NCBI RefSeq assembly: GCF_043643765.1
Contig: NZ_JBHZSP010000003.1
Coordinates: 1-64,000, forward strand
Origin: Marinomonas posidonica_A
GTDB taxonomy: Bacteria; Pseudomonadota; Gammaproteobacteria; Pseudomonadales; Marinomonadaceae
Direction: 5' to 3'
Length of the DNA: 64,000 nt
A program made the translations under genes and the position numbers. The notes below the pieces were generated by a model that saw nothing but the letters and a program-made list of their open reading frames with translations, searched no databases and had not been told where the DNA came from. Within the stretch, counting starts at the first letter, position 1. Every line of letters starts with the position of its first letter. Below are positions 59,811 through 64,000 of this stretch, piece after piece.

Positions 59811-61195
59811 TGCGGTTGCCCAAAATCACCAGCTTGTATGGCCGAATTTTTGCCATCTTCTGGTTTACTATGTTTTTAATCGTGATGGCGGTATTGACGC
59901 TCCCTCATCTTGACCCGCGTAAGAGCCGGGCCATATCGCCACCTCATCATGATATGATGTTAAAAATGCGTGACCGGCTTGAGGAGCGTTATGCCGAAGT
60001 TCACAGCATTGCCCCTGTGATTGCTGTATTAGAAGGGCGCCCGTCACGTAATAAAGACAAAGATGATCGTCACATACGTATGTTCTTAACGGACCCAGAC
60101 GGTAATGTGGTGACAATGGGTAAGCGTTCTGATTTTCTCGATCGTTCTTTGCGTAATTTTGTTTCCAGTATTGATAACCCCGACATACCTCGTCAGCGCT
60201 TATATGGCAAAATGATGTTTTCTGGTCCTATCCCAATTCATCTTGCACATCAAAACTATTATTTGATTATTGCTAACCGTTGGAATGAACCGCCGCATTT
60301 CTTATTACAGTTGTTTGATCATCCATTGCGTTTACTTTTGGTCGTAATGTTGGTAAGTACACCATTCTTATTATGGTTGGCATGGGCGCTTAGTCAGCCT
60401 GCTAGACGCTTAGAAGAGGCGGCCAAACGTGTTTCTCAAGGGGTGTTTAAAATCGATCCAGACTTGGAAAAAGGTACTCAAGAGTTTCGTCAAGCTGGAG
60501 CCAGTTTCAATCAAATGGTAGAAGCCGTCAACATGATGATCAGTCGTCAGCAACGTTTGTTGTCGGATATTTCCCATGAATTAAGGTCTCCTTTAACTCG
60601 GTTGCGTATGGCGCAGGCATTGGCATTACGTAAGCAAGGTGAGAGTGTTGAGTTGGAACGGATTGATATTGAAGCGCAACGACTGGAGCAAATGATAGGT
60701 AAATTGTTAGAGCTATCGAGTTTGCAAGTCGACAGCCATCTCACGCGCGAACGTCAACCCTTGTCGAGTTTATTGGAGGGTTTATTTGCGGACAGTCAAT
60801 TTGAAGCAGAGCAAAGGCACAAGCAAGTTGAGCTACCAGACATTCCAGTCTGCGATATCATGTGTCATCCACAATTATTGATGAGTGCTTTGGAAAACAT
60901 TATTCGTAATGCTATTTGCTATAGTCACAGCGTTGTTAAAGTGTCTCTAGAATTGCAGGACAAGCGTATCATGTTTTACGTAGAAGACGATGGCGATGGT
61001 GTGCCTGAAGATGAACTGGAATCCATCTTTAGACCATTTTACCGAGTGTCGACTGCACGTGATCGTCATTCTGGTGGTACAGGGCTAGGGCTCGCCATTA
61101 CTGAAAATGCCATTCGTCAGCACAATGGTCACATACAGGCGAAGAAAAGTTCTTTGGGTGGCTTGATGATTGAAGTGGTGTTGCCTTTGTCCTAG
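59810..61195 (+). CDS. cpxA: Sensor histidine kinase CpxA
   Basis: 461 aa from ATG 59810, sharing a base with the cpxR TGA. Two membrane helices (LYGRIFAIFWFTMFLIVMAV and LLLVVMLVSTPFLLWLAWAL) flank a ~140-residue periplasmic sensor. HAMP, then H-box SDISHELRSPLTRLRMAQAL, N-box ENIIRNAICYS, G1 DDGDGVPEDELE and GGTGLGLAITENAI. Senses envelope stress and phosphorylates CpxR. Confidence 0.95.
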   Translation: MRLPKITSLYGRIFAIFWFTMFLIVMAVLTLPHLDPRKSRAISPPHHDMMLKMRDRLEERYAEVHSIAPVIAVLEGRPSRNKDKDDRHIRMFLTDPDGNVVTMGKRSDFLDRSLRNFVSSIDNPDIPRQRLYGKMMFSGPIPIHLAHQNYYLIIANRWNEPPHFLLQLFDHPLRLLLVVMLVSTPFLLWLAWALSQPARRLEEAAKRVSQGVFKIDPDLEKGTQEFRQAGASFNQMVEAVNMMISRQQRLLSDISHELRSPLTRLRMAQALALRKQGESVELERIDIEAQRLEQMIGKLLELSSLQVDSHLTRERQPLSSLLEGLFADSQFEAEQRHKQVELPDIPVCDIMCHPQLLMSALENIIRNAICYSHSVVKVSLELQDKRIMFYVEDDGDGVPEDELESIFRPFYRVSTARDRHSGGTGLGLAITENAIRQHNGHIQAKKSSLGGLMIEVVLPLS

Positions 61196-61240
61196 TTCAT
61201 TTTTAAAAATGGCAATGAACTGAAGCAATATTTAAGGAAA

Positions 61241-61272
61241 AAAAATGGGAAGCCAATTGGCTTCCCATTTTT
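61241..61272. terminator. Bidirectional terminator between cpxA and the permease gene
   Basis: 14-base arms AAAAATGGGAAGCC / GGCTTCCCATTTTT with AATT in the loop. T5 on the + strand and T8 on the minus strand. Confidence 0.93.
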
Positions 61273-61289
61273 TATGGTGGTCGCCAGTC

Positions 61290-62582
61290 TTATACGAAGA
61301 TAAAGAACTTAGCGATAAACAGGGCTGCTAGAGCATATACGGCTAGGCTGACTTGCTTACCTTGACCGGACAGTAATTTGATGACCGCGTAACTGATGAA
61401 TGACAAAGCGATACCATCGGCGATGGAGTAGGTTAGCGGCATAGTGAAAGCGGCAATTAATACAGGTGCAGCTTCAGAGATGTCATCCCACTCAACACGT
61501 GCCAAGCTGCTGGTCATCAACACAGCAACGTACATTAGTGCACCTGCTGTTGCGTAAGCCGGAATGGAACCTGCTAGTGGTGCAAAGAATAGGCTTAACA
61601 AGAACAAGGCTGCCACGACAACGGCTGTCAGACCTGTACGGCCACCAGCGGCAACCCCTGAGGCACTTTCAATGTAACTTGTTGTTGAAGAAGTACCTAA
61701 AGCAGCACCTGCAACGGTGGCAGTAGAGTCGGCTAACAAGGCTTTCTTCAAGCGCGGTAGGTTGCCATCTTTATCCAGCAAACCGCCACGCTGACCAACA
61801 CCGACTAACGTGCCAGAAGTGTCAAATAGGTCAACGAAAAAGAACGCAAATACCACACTGATCATGCTGATTTGGAATGCGCCTTCAATATCCATCGCTA
61901 AAAAAGTAGGTGCGATGGAAGGTGGCATAGACACTAGACCGCCAAACTGATTTTGGCCAAGTATCATAGACAACACGGTGATAACCAAAATACCAATCAT
62001 TACCGCGCCTGTTACATTAAGGTAAGCAAGTGCGCAAATAATGAAAAAGCCCATCAGACCGTAAATGGCAGAAGGAGAAGATAAGTCGCCTAGAGCAACC
62101 ATAGTGGCTGGGTTCTTAACGATAATGCCCGCATTTTGCAAGGCAATCATAGCCAAAAATAAACCGATACCTGCTGCAATACCTAGCTTCAAAGAAGAAG
62201 GAATGGCGTTGATGACCCATTCACGAATGCGGAAGATACTGATGATGATGAACAAAATACCAGATAGGAAAACCGCACCTAGCGCTTGTTCCCAAGAGTA
62301 GCCCATGCCCAATACAACACCGTACGTGAAGAAAGCATTAAGACCCATACCTGGTGCCATCGCGATTGGGTAGTTGGCATAAAGGCCCATAATCAAACAG
62401 CCAATTGCGGCCGCTAGACAAGTGGCAACAAATACCGCGCCTTGGTCCATGCCAGCTTGCGCTAGAATGGATGGGTTTACAAAGATAATGTAAGCCATGG
62501 TTAGGAAGGTGGTAATACCGCCAACCACTTCGTTTCGCACGGTTGTATTGTGTGCTTTTAGTTGAAATAAACGTTCAAGCAT
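61290..62582 (-). CDS. AzgA-type purine (adenine/hypoxanthine/guanine) permease
   Basis: 430 aa, about twelve to fourteen helices. NEVVGGITTFLTMAYIIFVN at the start, YPIAMAPGMGLNAFFTYGVV, FFFVDLFDTSGTLVGVGQRG and LGTSSTTSYIESASGVAAGG are AzgA/GhxP (NCS2 AzgA-like) signatures. Proton-driven purine uptake. It may feed purine salvage together with the nucleoside hydrolase at 29.5 kb, though not adjacent. Confidence 0.92.
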   Translation of the reverse strand: MLERLFQLKAHNTTVRNEVVGGITTFLTMAYIIFVNPSILAQAGMDQGAVFVATCLAAAIGCLIMGLYANYPIAMAPGMGLNAFFTYGVVLGMGYSWEQALGAVFLSGILFIIISIFRIREWVINAIPSSLKLGIAAGIGLFLAMIALQNAGIIVKNPATMVALGDLSSPSAIYGLMGFFIICALAYLNVTGAVMIGILVITVLSMILGQNQFGGLVSMPPSIAPTFLAMDIEGAFQISMISVVFAFFFVDLFDTSGTLVGVGQRGGLLDKDGNLPRLKKALLADSTATVAGAALGTSSTTSYIESASGVAAGGRTGLTAVVVAALFLLSLFFAPLAGSIPAYATAGALMYVAVLMTSSLARVEWDDISEAAPVLIAAFTMPLTYSIADGIALSFISYAVIKLLSGQGKQVSLAVYALAALFIAKFFIFV

Positions 62583-62703
62583 TGATTTGCCTTAATTGTG
62601 GTTTATAAATTTGAGGGTTTAAAAAACGGCGTTAGTATAAAAAAATAAGGCGGATTTGTGCAGTTAATATTGAAAAAATATTAACTGCACAACATTGGCG
62701 GGG

Positions 62704-62994
62704 TCATTTATCGAAGTCGATGGCGCCAACATCGGCCACATGAGGGGCGTTGAACGCCATGATTGCTTGGTGTTCAGGGTGAACTTGATAACGACGTAAA
62801 TCTTCAATGGAAGCAAACTGCATGTCCAATATGAGATCCCAACTGCGCGTTTCTTTTAACTCATCCCTGCCAATATGAAGTGTTTTAATATCATCAATGC
62901 GCTCTTTCAATGCTTGCATCTTTTCAACAAACGCGTCGATGTGATCGGCTGGTGTGTGGTCTTGGTATTTGATAAAGACATAATGTTGCAGCAT
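62704..62994 (-). CDS. Dabb (stress-responsive A/B barrel) protein
   Basis: 96 aa alpha/beta barrel: LQHYVFIKYQDHTPADHIDA, then LHIGRDELKETRSWDLILDM and YQVHPEHQAIMAFNAPHVAD. The H-P-x-H block near the C-terminus is the Dabb hallmark. Dimeric small proteins, sometimes cyclases or heme/aromatic-binding. Gap of 20 bases to the upstream FAD monooxygenase gene on the same strand, so it likely acts in the same aromatic pathway. Confidence 0.87.
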   Translation of the reverse strand: MLQHYVFIKYQDHTPADHIDAFVEKMQALKERIDDIKTLHIGRDELKETRSWDLILDMQFASIEDLRRYQVHPEHQAIMAFNAPHVADVGAIDFDK

Positions 62995-63014
62995 GTTGAT
63001 TCCTTATTATCAGG

Positions 63015-64000
63015 TTAAGACGCTTTTTGGTTGGCGCATTGTTTTTGAATGCTCACGTCTATGGTGGGGGCAGCATTATTAAGCGCTTCCATCGCATAGC
63101 CTGCCGCAGCTTTGTATTTGGCCATCAAATCTTGGCGTTCTTGTGCTGGAAAAACGGCTTCAATGTCATCAAATACCCCACCGCAGCGTTTATCTAGCTC
63201 ATTCAAAATAACAAAGGGTCCGGCACCACGATTACGTAATACCACTTCGGAAATGCCAGCACACAAACGGTTATTGAAATCCGTTACTGCCGCTTGAGTG
63301 ACACCAAATTTCAAGATGGAAGCACCCAGTTCGCGAGCATCGACAATGGCCTGACTTGCGCCATTGGAGCCAGTCGGGTACATGATGTGTGCAGCGTCGC
63401 CCATTAAGCAGACATGACCATCTACCCAACTTGGTACGGGGTCTCTATCTATCATTGGGTATTCGAATACTTCTTCCGCGCCTCGGAGTAAGCCTTGAAT
63501 GTCGACCCAATCATAATCCCAGCCTTCAAAGTGATGAATAAAGTCTTCTAATTGGACTTTTTTGTTCCAGTCACCGCTGGTCCAGCCCTCAGAGTTGTCC
63601 ATGGTAACCTCAGCGATCCAGTTGACGGTCGCTAAGCCAGTGTCAGGATTGGCAGGTGTGATAGGGTAGAACACGATACGATGATGATGAGTGCCTAAGC
63701 CGACAAAAGAAGCCCCAGTGCGAATCGGTTTTGCTTGTGTGGTGCCGCGCCACATCACCGCACCGCCCCAATGAATGGGCGGTTGTTGTGGATACATTTG
63801 GGCACGTACGGCAGAGTGCAAACCATCGGCGGCGATCAACAAGGCACCTTTAAGTTCAATTTTTTCCCCATTGGTTAAGGTAACCATGGCGATGACACCG
63901 TCCGTTGTATTCTGGTAATGAGTGACTTTATGGCCTGTTTTGATGGCGTCTTTACCAAGTCGATCAATCGCGGTGCGATATAGCAACATTTGTAACTCAC
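63015..64000 (-). CDS. FAD-dependent aromatic monooxygenase, 5' part beyond window
   Basis: At least 324 codons; the frame continues upstream past base 64000 (preceding codons read E-L-Q), and the N-terminal GxGxxG is missing, so the gene is cut by the window edge. Visible: the DG motif LLIAADGLHSAVRAQMYP, and the GD motif CLMGDAAHIMYPTGSNGASQ. This is the salicylate/3-hydroxybenzoate-6-hydroxylase type. Hydroxylates an aromatic acid with NAD(P)H; the exact substrate is unknown. Likely operon with the Dabb gene. Confidence 0.88.
   Translation of the reverse strand, partial: ELQMLLYRTAIDRLGKDAIKTGHKVTHYQNTTDGVIAMVTLTNGEKIELKGALLIAADGLHSAVRAQMYPQQPPIHWGGAVMWRGTTQAKPIRTGASFVGLGTHHHRIVFYPITPANPDTGLATVNWIAEVTMDNSEGWTSGDWNKKVQLEDFIHHFEGWDYDWVDIQGLLRGAEEVFEYPMIDRDPVPSWVDGHVCLMGDAAHIMYPTGSNGASQAIVDARELGASILKFGVTQAAVTDFNNRLCAGISEVVLRNRGAGPFVILNELDKRCGGVFDDIEAVFPAQERQDLMAKYKAAAGYAMEALNNAAPTIDVSIQKQCANQKAS

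Overview
The window looks like a chromosomal segment of a marine, motile gammaproteobacterium of the Oceanospirillales, most like Marinomonas. This is inferred from gene content and protein style, not from a search. The supporting gene sets are rnt-motY-argG, a complete rsxABCDGE-nth (Rnf) operon, metG divergent from apbC/mrp with dcd, and cpxP divergent from cpxRA. MotY points to a sodium-driven polar flagellum.

Region 1 (1-5.1 kb) is accessory DNA. Bases ~75-3729 are an integron gene-cassette array: five short-promoter, one-gene cassettes, all on the + strand, each followed by an attC-like site. The last site is long and resembles the Vibrio VCR type. No integrase is in view. Two cassettes encode proteins with an RX4H HEPN-type motif and a third encodes a minimal nucleotidyltransferase, so part of the array may be toxin/antitoxin or defence related. 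A GNAT gene and a YefM-YoeB toxin-antitoxin module with TGTACA operators follow, interspersed with perfect palindromic elements.

Region 2 (5.1-18.8 kb) is a patchwork of single genes. It holds an exporter-type ABC protein, an M42-like aminopeptidase, GNAT and VOC proteins, small membrane proteins, and a TetR-regulated redox pair with two tandem palindromic operators. It also holds a U32 protein of the TrhP/YegQ type with a YfhL-type ferredoxin directly downstream. A scar of a TonB-dependent receptor 3' end lies at 16.9 kb beside a DUF4345/AraC pair.

Region 3 (18.8-45.2 kb) is mostly core genome: a Fur-box-controlled siderophore receptor, DUF465, a large DUF748/AsmA-like protein, YbaN, rnt, motY, argG, and a nucleoside hydrolase-ribokinase salvage pair. 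A beta-alanine-type aminotransferase, the rsx-nth operon (with RsxC greatly extended by repeats), metG, mrp, dcd and a COG0523 metal GTPase with a histidine-rich loop follow.

Region 4 (45.2-50 kb) holds a decayed IS5-family transposase fragment, a chemoreceptor, a secreted alpha/beta-hydrolase-domain protein, and a sequence resembling an IS5 end. This suggests an old insertion-sequence-associated insertion.

Region 5 (50-64 kb) holds a nitroreductase/LysR pair, twin small lipoproteins, an ASCH protein, an AraC regulator facing an NmrA-like plus DUF1772 pair, DUF1499-DUF1294, ilvE, and an outer-membrane barrel protein. The Cpx envelope-stress locus with a perfect GTAAA-N5-GTAAA box, an AzgA-type purine permease, and a Dabb protein after an FAD monooxygenase that runs off the right edge complete it. 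No tRNA, rRNA or CRISPR array was seen.
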